A stretch of DNA of 64,000 nucleotides from SSSZ01 sp036732025 (lineage in GTDB: Bacteria > Pseudomonadota > Gammaproteobacteria > Burkholderiales > Rhodocyclaceae), in contig DAINDE010000001.1 in the NCBI GenBank assembly GCA_036732025.1, forward strand, positions 62,001 to 126,000, read 5' to 3'. The notes under the pieces were generated by a model. It was not told the origin of the DNA and did no database searches. It saw nothing but the letters and a program-made list of their open reading frames with translations. Positions 43,892 to 51,177 of the stretch are shown here, piece by piece. A program made the translations under genes and the position numbers. Position 1 is the first letter of the stretch. The number at the start of each line of letters is the position of its first letter.

Positions 43892-45345
43892 GAGCCGCCC
43901 TTGATGGCCGCCTCGACGGCCGCCGGATCCGCCAGCCTGTCCCACGGTTCCATGAGGACCAGCAGGAGCAGCTTGTCGAATTCCGCCGCGAAGCGCTCGA
44001 CGATGCGCTCGGGGTCGGGCACCAGGTTGCGGTCGGTGACGAGGCCGAACTGCACCTTGCCGTCGTAGGAAAGGATGCTCACCCCCATGCCGATGTTGCC
44101 GGACTGGGGCACCCAGAAAAGCGGCCGGCGCAGGCGGGCCCCCGCCAGGTAGCGGGGCACCTGGGGGCCCGGCACGTTGGTCATGACCGCCGTGGCCTTG
44201 TTGGCCAGGAGGTCCAGCACCTGCTCCTGGAGGAATTTGGGCGCCATGCCCACGGCCCCCAGGAGCGCCAGGGTCACCGCCGCCTGGTAGGAGCCCTTGA
44301 GCCGGTCCATGCGTTCCCGGGTCGCATAGAGGCGGGCCAGGGGGTTCTCTTCCCCGACGGGCAGCTCCAGGGCCACCAGGCCGAAGCGGTTGCCAAGGCT
44401 GCCGGCGTCTTCCGGGCGGCGCAGGTTGACCGGCACCAGGGCGCGGATTTCCACGTCCGCCACCGGATCGCCCCGCTCCGCCAGGTAATCGCGCAGGGCG
44501 CCGGCCACGGCGGAAAGGAGCATGTCGTTCACCGAACAGCCGAGAACCCGGCCCACCGCCTTGACCTCGGGCAGGGAGATGGGCTCGCCCCAGGCTACCC
44601 GCTTGACGGCGCCGGGCCGGCCCTTGAAGCGGGTCCGGCTGTCGTCCGGCAGCGTGGCCAGACGGGCGATCTCGCTGGCCACGCCGGCCCCGGCCCGGGC
44701 GTAGTCGATCACCTGCAGCGGGTTGACGGCCAGGGCCAGGTAGCGGCCCCAGACGTCGGTGGAAAAGCGCACCGACGCCAGCATGGCGTCGGCCATGGGC
44801 TGCCAGAAAAGGCGCCAGAAGAAATCCTCGGCGGCCGGTTCGCCGCCGCCCCAGGCCGGTGGCGGCAGTTCGCTGCCCGGGCCGGCGGGCGTCGCGTCGG
44901 TGAGGGACAGGATGACCCCCACCAGGGCGATGCCGTCGGCGATGCTATGGTGGATGCGCAGCGCCAGGGCCTGTCCGCCCAGGGCGGTGTCCACCAGGGT
45001 GAATTCCCACAGGGGCCGGTCGGGGTTGAGGGGCTGGGAGGCGAGGTCGGCGACGAAGTGCTCCAGCTCGACCTTGCCTGCCGGCTCCGGCAGGACAGCC
45101 CGGTGCAGATGGTTGTCGAGGTCGAAATCGGGATCGTCGGCCCAGTGCCAGCCGTCCCGGTCCGCCACCGCCCGCTGGCGGAAACGGCGGTGGCGCAGCA
45201 GGCGGCATTCCACCGAACGCCGCAGGCGCTGCCAGTCCAGCTTGCCATCGAAGAGCATGAAGCCGACGATCTGCATGAGATTGCTCGGCCGGTCCATGCG
45301 CAGCCAGGCGATGTCGACGTTGGCGATGGGTTCCCGGGCGGCCAT
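43888..45345 (-). CDS. Wax ester synthase / diacylglycerol O-acyltransferase (WS/DGAT)
   Basis: A 485-residue bifunctional acyltransferase that joins acyl-CoA to a fatty alcohol or diacylglycerol. The active-site motif HHxxxDG is intact as HHSIADG (His132, His133, Asp137). Further family marks are RPLWEFTLVD, SVNDMLLSAVAGALR, the SLGNRFGLVALELPVG region and MTNVPGPQVPRYLAGARL. Length is normal. Together with the acyl reductase 3.5 kb upstream it could make wax esters. It follows the PHA-granule gene by about 10 bp on the same strand. Confidence 0.92.
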   Translation of the reverse strand: MAAREPIANVDIAWLRMDRPSNLMQIVGFMLFDGKLDWQRLRRSVECRLLRHRRFRQRAVADRDGWHWADDPDFDLDNHLHRAVLPEPAGKVELEHFVADLASQPLNPDRPLWEFTLVDTALGGQALALRIHHSIADGIALVGVILSLTDATPAGPGSELPPPAWGGGEPAAEDFFWRLFWQPMADAMLASVRFSTDVWGRYLALAVNPLQVIDYARAGAGVASEIARLATLPDDSRTRFKGRPGAVKRVAWGEPISLPEVKAVGRVLGCSVNDMLLSAVAGALRDYLAERGDPVADVEIRALVPVNLRRPEDAGSLGNRFGLVALELPVGEENPLARLYATRERMDRLKGSYQAAVTLALLGAVGMAPKFLQEQVLDLLANKATAVMTNVPGPQVPRYLAGARLRRPLFWVPQSGNIGMGVSILSYDGKVQFGLVTDRNLVPDPERIVERFAAEFDKLLLLVLMEPWDRLADPAAVEAAIKGGS

Positions 45346-45354
45346 GGCAGGCGA

Positions 45355-45642
45355 TCAGGCGACGGGGCCGAAGCGTTCGTCGAAGTAACGGTGGATTTCC
45401 GCTTCCAGGGAGGCGCGGAAAGGCAGGAGCAGGAGGCCGAGGCTGACCTGGATGGTCACTTCCCCCCGTCCCAGGGCCAGTTCGCCCTGCACCCCCAGGC
45501 CGCTGAAACGCAGCAGGCCCGGATCCACCCATTCGTGGGCCAGGCGATAGTCCCGGCGCAGCCCTGCGGCCACATGCTCGGCGGCAGTGCGGGCCTGGCG
45601 GGCGGGGAGCCCGTGCTTACGGGTGATGGCGATCTCGGGCAT
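45355..45642 (-). CDS. Polyhydroxyalkanoic-acid-system family protein (PHA_gran_rgn-like)
   Basis: A 95-residue soluble protein beginning MPEIAITRKHGLPARQARTA, the pattern of the small TIGR02610-type proteins encoded near PHA genes; the middle (FSGLGVQGELALGRGEVTIQV) is beta-rich and the end (EAEIHRYFDERFG) helical. The ATG at 45642 is chosen because it begins the conserved part; the ribosome site is weak. It precedes WS/DGAT, so storage of PHA and wax/triacylglycerol may be co-regulated. Confidence 0.75.
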   Translation of the reverse strand: MPEIAITRKHGLPARQARTAAEHVAAGLRRDYRLAHEWVDPGLLRFSGLGVQGELALGRGEVTIQVSLGLLLLPFRASLEAEIHRYFDERFGPVA

Positions 45643-45745
45643 GGGTGGCGAAGCGGTCCAGGGAAGCCGGCGGCTCCCTGCCGCGACTCTAGACACCTGC
45701 CACGGCCCCGTCAACGCGCCGGAGCCTACGCCCTCGAAGAGGCGG

Positions 45746-46075
45746 CTAGTCGCCGCGGGTCTGCATCATCTCGTTGCAGGTGGCCCGGCCGAAGGCTTCG
45801 GCCTTCTTCGGGCTGGAGATCTGCGGTTCCTCGTAGATGCGCCGGATGATGTGGTTGGTGATGCGCGGGCCGTTGCTGCCGTCTTCCTCGAAGACCTTCA
45901 TGGGGCGGCCCTTCTCGCGGTCGTGGAAGGCCTGCAGGGCGAAGTCCCGGACCCGTTCGCAAAAACGGATCTTCTGGACGTCGGGCATGCTGTCGTCGAT
46001 CTGGCCGGCATGGGCATGGGCCTGGGCGGCGCCTGCGGCGGCCAGGGAGCAGAGGAAGGCGGCGAGCTTTTTCAT
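45746..46075 (-). CDS. Secreted small protein of unknown function
   Basis: A 109-residue protein with a clear Sec signal peptide (MKKLAAFLCSLAAAGAAQAHA) and a mature part of about 90 residues with two cysteines and FCERVRDFALQAFHDREKGRP. The start overlaps the stop of the upstream cytochrome gene (ATGA), so the two are co-translated. No haem or metal motif is visible. It may be an accessory of that cytochrome. Confidence 0.75.
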   Translation of the reverse strand: MKKLAAFLCSLAAAGAAQAHAHAGQIDDSMPDVQKIRFCERVRDFALQAFHDREKGRPMKVFEEDGSNGPRITNHIIRRIYEEPQISSPKKAEAFGRATCNEMMQTRGD

Positions 46076-46737
46076 TGGCCGGTGTCCTGGAGCGTGGTGA
46101 GATAGGCGAGGATATCCTGCAGGTCCTTTTCCTTCAGGGTGTTGAGGATGCCCTCGGTGCCCTCGTCGTCGTGGGGACGGTCGCCCTTCAGGTAAAGGTC
46201 CATCTGGCGCTTGAGGTAGTTGGTGTACTGGCCGGCCAGCATGGGGAACTTGCCGCGCCCCAGGCCCGTCTTGCCGTGGCAGGTGACGCAGTTCTTCTGG
46301 TAGATGCGGCCGCCGTTGTCCACGTCGCCCTCGGCGCGGGGAATGATCATGACCTTCTCCACCATGTTGAGGCGCGTCAGGGCGTCCTCGTCCCCCTTGA
46401 AGGTGGGCATCCGGGTCGGCAGTTCGATGCCGGCCAGGTATTCGGCGACATCCTTGATGTCCTCGTCGGGAAGCTCCCGCTCCTGGGTGTAGGGGAACAT
46501 GGGGATGTTCACCCGCGTCCGGGCGCGGAAACTCCGCAACTGGTCGGCGATGTACGCGGCCCGCTGGCCGGCGATGCGGGGATACTCACCCTTCTTGCCG
46601 CCCTGGCCGAATTCCCCGTGGCAGGCGGCGCAGGTGCCGTTGATCTCCTTGCCCTTCTCCAGGTCGGCGGCGACGGCCGGGGCAGCCAGGAGGGCACAAC
46701 AGCTCACGATCAGCGGGGCAAGCGTTCTGAACGACAT
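46072..46737 (-). CDS. Dihaem c4-type cytochrome
   Basis: A 221-residue exported cytochrome with a Sec signal (LIVSCCALLAAPAVA) and two haem sites, CAACH and CVTCH, each followed by the c4-like segment (YPRIAGQRAAYIADQLRSF; FPMLAGQYTNYLKRQMDLY). The ATG at 46737 is chosen, with GAGGATATTGG upstream; the longer frame lacks a signal peptide. It is probably a periplasmic electron carrier. Divergent to regB, with an FNR-like site and a RegA-like site between them. Confidence 0.9.
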   Translation of the reverse strand: MSFRTLAPLIVSCCALLAAPAVAADLEKGKEINGTCAACHGEFGQGGKKGEYPRIAGQRAAYIADQLRSFRARTRVNIPMFPYTQERELPDEDIKDVAEYLAGIELPTRMPTFKGDEDALTRLNMVEKVMIIPRAEGDVDNGGRIYQKNCVTCHGKTGLGRGKFPMLAGQYTNYLKRQMDLYLKGDRPHDDEGTEGILNTLKEKDLQDILAYLTTLQDTGQ

Positions 46738-46760
46738 CCAATATCCTCGAAAACTCGGTC

Positions 46761-46777
46761 TGCGGCGAATTGTCGCA
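46761..46777. promoter_or_regulatory. RegA/PrrA-type binding element (copy 1), regB/cytochrome intergenic
   Basis: TGCGGCGAATTGTCGCA has the GCGGC-N5-GTCGC form of RegA/ActR/PrrA sites. It matches the element before nosZ (51091) in 16 of 17 bases. Located 24 bp upstream of the cytochrome ATG and 50 bp upstream of regB. Confidence 0.5.
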
Positions 46778-46797
46778 CGCACCCCCACCCGGAATAT

Positions 46798-46811
46798 TTG
46801 ACGTAAATCAC
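46798..46811. promoter_or_regulatory. FNR/ANR-like site, regB/cytochrome intergenic
   Basis: TTGACGTAAATCAC matches the TTGAY-N4-RTCAA consensus except the last base. Its centre is 67.5 bp upstream of the cytochrome ATG and it lies just before a TAGAAT (46815-46820) that is six bases from the regB ATG. Confidence 0.55.
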
Positions 46812-46826
46812 CGCTAGAATTCCGCC

Positions 46827-48086
46827 ATGGAAACCCTCTCCTGTGCGGCCGCCGGCGCCGACCACCTGATCAACCTGCGCCGCCTGGTGGCGGCGCGCTG
46901 GGCGGTCCTCGGCGCCATGGCGGCATTGGCCCTGGCGGCCCCGGTGCTCCTCGATGTTCCCCTGCCCCGCCTGCCCATCCTGGCTATCCTCGCCATCGCC
47001 GCCGCCTTCAACGGCCTGGCTGCCTGGCGCCTGCGCCGGGCAACCACGGCGACGGCCATGGAACTGTTCGTGCAGATCGTCCTCGACCTGGCCGCCCTGG
47101 CCGCCATCGTCTTCTTCAGCGGCGGCGCCACCAATCCCCTGGTGTCGCTCCTCCTGCCGCCGGTCGCCGTCGCCGCCCTCACCCTGCCGGTGCGCTACGT
47201 CCTCGCCACCGGCATCCTCGCCATCGCCGCCTATTCCGCCCTGATGGTGGCCTACATTCCCCTGCCCCTGGCCGACGCGGCCCGAGCCACCCGCCTCCAT
47301 CTGGTCGGCATGTGGCTGACCTTCGCCGTCTCGTCGGCCATGATCGCCTGGTTCGCAGTGCGCTTGACCCAGCTCATCCGCGAACGGGACGCCCAGTTGG
47401 CCGCAGTCCGCGAGCAGGCCCTGCGCGACGAGCGGGTGGTGGCCCTGGGCACCCTCGCCGCCGGCGCCGCCCACGAACTGGGCACACCGCTTGCCACCAT
47501 GGCCGTCGTGGCCGGGGAACTGGAGCGCGACCCGGCCCTGCCGGCCGCGGCCCGCGAGGATGTGGCCGTATTGCGCCAGCAGATCGCCGCCTGCAAGGAA
47601 ATCATTACCGGCCTGTCCCGCCGGGCGGGGGCGGAGCGCCTGGAGCAGGCGGCCACCGTCCGCGTCGATCGCTGGCTGGAAACCCTGCGCCAGCGCTGGC
47701 AGAGCCTGCGCCCCCAGGCCGGTAGCCGGCTGACCTGCAGCGGTCGGGAGCCGCCCCCCGTCCTCGTCGCCGATCCGACCCTGGAGCAGGCGGTGCTCAA
47801 TCTCCTCAACAACGCTGCCAACGCCGCCCCCAAGGAGGTGGAACTGGCCGCCCGCTGGGGCGAGGGAAATCTGGCCATCGAAGTGCGCGACCACGGCGAA
47901 GGCTTCCCGCCGGCGGTGCTCGCCCAGGGCGGTCGCCAGCCCTTTCCGCCCCACGCCGGCGGCAGCGGCATCGGCCTCATGCTTACCCGGGCCGCCGTGG
48001 AACGCCTGAACGGCACGCTCACCCTCGCCAACCACCCCGCGGGCGGCGGCCTCGCCCGCATCGACCTGCCCCTTTCCGCACCATGA
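46827..48086 (+). CDS. regB: RegB/PrrB-type redox-sensing histidine kinase
   Basis: A 419-residue membrane kinase with six N-terminal helices (about 22-175). FFSGGATNPLVSLLLPPV between helices is the quinone-interacting loop of RegB. His216 in AAGAAHELGTPLATMAVV is the H-box, followed by the CKEIITGLS segment holding the redox-box cysteine, and the ATP site (NLLNNAANAAP; GGSGIGLMLTRAAVERLNG). It responds to the redox state of the quinone pool. The stop overlaps regA (ATGA). A TAGAAT -10-like element is only six bases from the ATG, suggesting a short or absent leader. Confidence 0.93.
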   Translation: METLSCAAAGADHLINLRRLVAARWAVLGAMAALALAAPVLLDVPLPRLPILAILAIAAAFNGLAAWRLRRATTATAMELFVQIVLDLAALAAIVFFSGGATNPLVSLLLPPVAVAALTLPVRYVLATGILAIAAYSALMVAYIPLPLADAARATRLHLVGMWLTFAVSSAMIAWFAVRLTQLIRERDAQLAAVREQALRDERVVALGTLAAGAAHELGTPLATMAVVAGELERDPALPAAAREDVAVLRQQIAACKEIITGLSRRAGAERLEQAATVRVDRWLETLRQRWQSLRPQAGSRLTCSGREPPPVLVADPTLEQAVLNLLNNAANAAPKEVELAARWGEGNLAIEVRDHGEGFPPAVLAQGGRQPFPPHAGGSGIGLMLTRAAVERLNGTLTLANHPAGGGLARIDLPLSAP

Positions 48087-48613
48087 CCATGACGCTGATC
48101 ATCGACGACGACGGCACCTTCAACGACATCCTCACCCGCGCCTTCCGCCGCCGCGGCCTGGAGGCGGAAGGGGCGAAAAGCGTGGAGGAGGCAAGGCAGA
48201 AAGCCGCCGAACTGCATCCGGCCCAGGTGGTTCTCGACCTCAACCTGGCGGGCAGTTCGGGGATGGCCCTCATCCCGGAGCTCCTGGCCGCCAACCCGGA
48301 CTGCCGCATCGTGATCCTCACCGGCTACGCCAGCATCGCCACGGCGGTCGAAGCCATCAAGCTCGGTGCCGTGCAGTATCTGGCCAAGCCGGTGGAACTG
48401 GACGCCATCCTGGCGGCCTTCGGGGAGACGGAAGAACCCGATGCGGAATTCGTGGCGCCGGACGAGCCCCTGTCGGTGGATCGGCTGGAATGGGAACACA
48501 TCCAGCGGGTGCTGCACGAGAACGAGGGCAACATCTCGGCCACCGCCCGCGCCCTCAAGATGCACCGCCGCACCCTGCAGCGGAAGCTCTCCAAGCGGCC
48601 CGTCAAGGGCTGA
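48083..48613 (+). CDS. regA: RegA/PrrA-type response regulator
   Basis: A 176-residue regulator: receiver (about 3-115) with LIIDDDGTF and Asp52 in VVLDLNLAGSSG, then a Fis-type HTH at the C-terminus (EWEHIQRVLHENEGNISATARALKMHRRTLQRKLSKR), the invariant RegA/ActR/PrrA tail. It is the partner of the overlapping regB. Likely targets in this window are the GCGGC-N5-GTCGC elements beside its own operon and before nosZ. Its stop abuts the stop of the convergent FNR-like gene. Confidence 0.94.
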   Translation: MTMTLIIDDDGTFNDILTRAFRRRGLEAEGAKSVEEARQKAAELHPAQVVLDLNLAGSSGMALIPELLAANPDCRIVILTGYASIATAVEAIKLGAVQYLAKPVELDAILAAFGETEEPDAEFVAPDEPLSVDRLEWEHIQRVLHENEGNISATARALKMHRRTLQRKLSKRPVKG

Positions 48614-49357
48614 TCAGGGCGCGGCGTCCTCGCCCGCCGCCAGCCGCTCGAGGCCGGCGATGTCGGCCCGGAAATGGCGGTCCGCCTTGCCGGTGCCGCA
48701 TTTCTCGATGAGCCCCTGGCGGGCCAGGTCGGACAGGATGCGGCTCACCGTTTCCATGCTGATGCCCAGCATGGCGCCGATATCATCGATGTTGAAGCGG
48801 TTGATGCGGTCGCTCTCCCCTTCCCGCAGGTAGAGCAGCAGGCGGGCCATGCGTTCCTTGGCCGGGGCGGCGCCGATGCCGCCGGCCAGTTCGGAAAGCC
48901 AGGTTTCCACCTCCTGCAGCGCCGCCTGGGATTTCTCCAGCAGACGCCGCTGCAGGCCGCTGTTCTCCTGGATCATGGAGCGGAAATTGCCGATGGGAAT
49001 GCGGCAGATGCGCACCTCGCCGATGGCCACGGCGGTATGGGCGAACTTGTCGGAAAACACCGCCTCCAGCCCGGCCACGTCGCCGGCCTTGAGAACGCGG
49101 ACGATGCGTGCGGCGCCCGACATGGAGTACTTCACCAGCTTCAGGGTTCCAGAACGGATGCAGTAGAAACCGTCGGCCGGCGCTTCCACGTTGTAGAGCA
49201 CCTCTCCCGGCTGGGCGGTGAAGCTGTCGATCCAGGTATGGAAAAACGCCAGTTCCTTGGTGGAAACGTCGGAACACAGCATGGTCTGCCGCAGTTCGCA
49301 GTCTATGCAATTGCCACGGGTCTTGGTTTCCACCACGCCCGCTTCCTGATTCGACAC
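48614..49357 (-). CDS. FNR-like Crp-family regulator with cysteine cluster
   Basis: A 247-residue Crp/Fnr regulator. Cys17, Cys20 and Cys28 at the N-terminus plus Cys118 in VRICRIP resemble the four FNR cluster ligands, but the Cys20-Cys28 spacing (seven residues) is longer than in E. coli FNR (five). The cyclic-nucleotide-type fold spans about 40-150, and the HTH (DIGAMLGISMETVSRILSDLARQG) has the E--SR residues that read TTGAT half-sites. The GTG at 49357 follows GAGGAGAAAGAAC. It lies between RegBA and the copper/nos genes, where three FNR-like sites occur. Confidence 0.88.
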   Translation of the reverse strand: MSNQEAGVVETKTRGNCIDCELRQTMLCSDVSTKELAFFHTWIDSFTAQPGEVLYNVEAPADGFYCIRSGTLKLVKYSMSGAARIVRVLKAGDVAGLEAVFSDKFAHTAVAIGEVRICRIPIGNFRSMIQENSGLQRRLLEKSQAALQEVETWLSELAGGIGAAPAKERMARLLLYLREGESDRINRFNIDDIGAMLGISMETVSRILSDLARQGLIEKCGTGKADRHFRADIAGLERLAAGEDAAP

Positions 49358-49418
49358 GTTCTTTCTCCTCGTCCCGACCCCGGCTTCGACCGGGGCCGCG
49401 GGGCGGGGGACTCCCGCC

Positions 49419-49883
49419 CTAGTGCTTGTGTTCCATGGGCATCGGCGCCGCCGTCGGCTTCACCACCCGGGCTTCCACCTGGGTGCTGCTGCCGTCGTCG
49501 AAACCGAGGGTGATGGGAATCATATCGCCTTCCTTCATGGGAGTCTTGAGGTCGATCAACATGACGTGCAGTCCGCCCGGCTTCAATACCGCCTCGCCCT
49601 TGGCCTTGATGTCGATGGCCTGGACCGGCCGCATCCGCATGACCCCGCCGTCGTTGATGTGGTTGTGCAGTTCGGTGACCTTGGAGGCCGGGTTGCTGGC
49701 CTTGACCACCTTCACGTCCTTGTCGCCGTTGTTCTTGATCACCATGAAGGCGCCGGTGGCCGGGGCGTTGGGCGGCGCCAGGCGGACATAGGGATCCTGC
49801 ACGGACACGTTGTCGGCGGCGGCGGCCAGGGCACCGGCACTGGCCAGCAGCAGGGAAGTCAGCAGGGCTGCTTTTTTCATCAT
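49419..49883 (-). CDS. Periplasmic copper chaperone PCu(A)C
   Basis: A 154-residue exported protein with a Sec signal (AALLTSLLLASAGALAAA). The copper site H-M-xn-H-M of the PCuAC family is visible: ELHNHINDGGVMRMRPV and GGLHVMLIDL. It ends in a Met/His-rich tail (PMPMEHKH) that can also bind copper. ATG at 49883 follows GAGGAGAGTGTG. It feeds CuA centres, here plausibly of NosZ or a terminal oxidase. It sits in a leftward operon after the Sco gene. Confidence 0.93.
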   Translation of the reverse strand: MMKKAALLTSLLLASAGALAAAADNVSVQDPYVRLAPPNAPATGAFMVIKNNGDKDVKVVKASNPASKVTELHNHINDGGVMRMRPVQAIDIKAKGEAVLKPGGLHVMLIDLKTPMKEGDMIPITLGFDDGSSTQVEARVVKPTAAPMPMEHKH

Positions 49884-49896
49884 CACACTCTCCTCG

Positions 49897-50508
49897 TCAA
49901 GGGTTTGGGTTCTGCTGCAAATGTCTGCGAATTTCGGCCGCCACCTGTTCCGCCGCCGCGCCATGGGAAATGCGCCCCTTGAGGGCACCGTCGGGGCCGA
50001 TCAGGTAGGTGTCGGAACTGTGATCCATGACATAGCCGCCGCCGGCGGTGTCGACCTTCGCCTTGGCGTAATGGACGCCGTAGCGCCTGGCGATGGCGGC
50101 GATCTCTTCCGGCGTGCCGGTGACGCCGACGATGGCGGGGTGGAAGAAGGCCGCGTATTCCTTGAGGTGTGCCGGCGTATCCCGCTCCGGATCGACGGAA
50201 ACGAAAAGAACGGCCACCCGTGCGCTTTCCTCGGCGGAAAGGCGCTTGAGGCCCTCGGCAACGGCCGTCAGGGCGGTGGGGCAGATGTCCGGGCAGTAGG
50301 TGTAGCCGAAATAGACGAGGACCACCTTGCCCCGCAGGGCGGACAGGCTCACCGGGCCGTCCGCCGAGGCCAGGGTGAAATCGCCCCCGAGCGGCCCGCG
50401 GGCCACGGGCATCGGCCGGGGTTCCGGTTCGGGATGCCAGAAGACCGCCAGCCCGACCACCAGGGCGGCCAGCAGCACCGCCACGGCTTGCAGGATGCGT
50501 ATGTGCAT
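49897..50508 (-). CDS. SCO1/SenC-type copper/thiol protein
   Basis: A 203-residue membrane-anchored periplasmic protein (one helix at about 5-24). The thioredoxin-like domain has the Sco copper motif YCPDICPT (Cys-x3-Cys) and the distal His in MDHSSDTYLIG. Sco proteins reduce or metallate CuA sites. Start at 50508 is preferred because longer in-frame starts lack a membrane signal. It is 13 bp before PCuAC and directly after the 156-residue membrane-anchored protein gene, forming a copper-delivery set. Confidence 0.92.
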   Translation of the reverse strand: MHIRILQAVAVLLAALVVGLAVFWHPEPEPRPMPVARGPLGGDFTLASADGPVSLSALRGKVVLVYFGYTYCPDICPTALTAVAEGLKRLSAEESARVAVLFVSVDPERDTPAHLKEYAAFFHPAIVGVTGTPEEIAAIARRYGVHYAKAKVDTAGGGYVMDHSSDTYLIGPDGALKGRISHGAAAEQVAAEIRRHLQQNPNP

Positions 50509-50513
50509 GGTGA

Positions 50514-50984
50514 TCACTCCCCGTGGCCGGAAGCGAAGCGGAAGGGAACGGCCAGCCGTGCCCGCTCGGTCTCGACAAGCACGGTGGCCTGCCAGTCCAT
50601 GGCGCCGGTGATGCACACCGGCAGGGTCGCCTCGCCCTGGTAAAGACCAGGGGCCACCGGGGCGAGGAGGGGCCGGTTGAGGCCCATGTTCATGTCGACC
50701 CCGGCGAAATCGACTTCCACCCGGGTGGCGACGAGGCCGTCTAGGCGCACCTCCACTTGCAGGGGCTTGACCATGGGGATGGGCCGCGGAGCGATCGCCA
50801 GTTCCACCCGGCCGCCATCAGGAAGCACAGCCCGGCAGGCCCGGCGCTGCAAGTCGCAACCGGCTTCCGGCTGCACGGTCAGGTCGGCCTTGGGCAGGAG
50901 CAGCGGCGAGAGCTTGTAGCCGACGACGACAACCAGGGCAATCAGCAGCAGGCCGATCAAATCTATCAGTGCTTTCTTATTCAC
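50514..50984 (-). CDS. Membrane-anchored periplasmic protein of unknown function in the copper operon
   Basis: A 156-residue protein with one N-terminal helix (about 6-26) and a periplasmic beta-rich domain. VDFAGVDMNMGLNRPLL gives a methionine cluster and CDLQRRAC/VCITGAMDWQA contain cysteines, which could bind copper. It resembles the short FixH-like or Sco-associated proteins found before Sco genes. First gene of the leftward operon, five bases before Sco. An FNR-like site is centred 70.5 bp upstream of its ATG. Confidence 0.7.
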   Translation of the reverse strand: MNKKALIDLIGLLLIALVVVVGYKLSPLLLPKADLTVQPEAGCDLQRRACRAVLPDGGRVELAIAPRPIPMVKPLQVEVRLDGLVATRVEVDFAGVDMNMGLNRPLLAPVAPGLYQGEATLPVCITGAMDWQATVLVETERARLAVPFRFASGHGE

Positions 50985-51047
50985 AAGACCAGTTCCGGGC
51001 CTCGGGGGGGCGAGGCTGCGATTTTCCCTCAGGGCGGGGCTTAAAAC

Positions 51048-51061
51048 TTAATGCGCATCAA
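51048..51061. promoter_or_regulatory. FNR/ANR-like site upstream of nosZ and of the copper operon
   Basis: TTAATGCGCATCAA matches TTGAT-N4-ATCAA with one change. It lies between the divergent copper operon (centre 70.5 bp from its ATG) and nosZ (123.5 bp from the ATG). Confidence 0.55.
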
Positions 51062-51090
51062 TTTTTTCATATCCACCGAGGAATAGAGTG

Positions 51091-51107
51091 TGCGGCAAAT
51101 TGTCGCA
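51091..51107. promoter_or_regulatory. RegA/PrrA-type binding element (copy 2), upstream of nosZ
   Basis: TGCGGCAAATTGTCGCA, identical in 16 of 17 bases to the element beside regB, 71 bp before the nosZ ATG. Confidence 0.5.
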
Positions 51108-51177
51108 GTTGCATTCCGTATATGCGGCGATGGAGGGAAGGAAGTTGCAACTTCTTGTATTAATGGGAGAAATCGAG

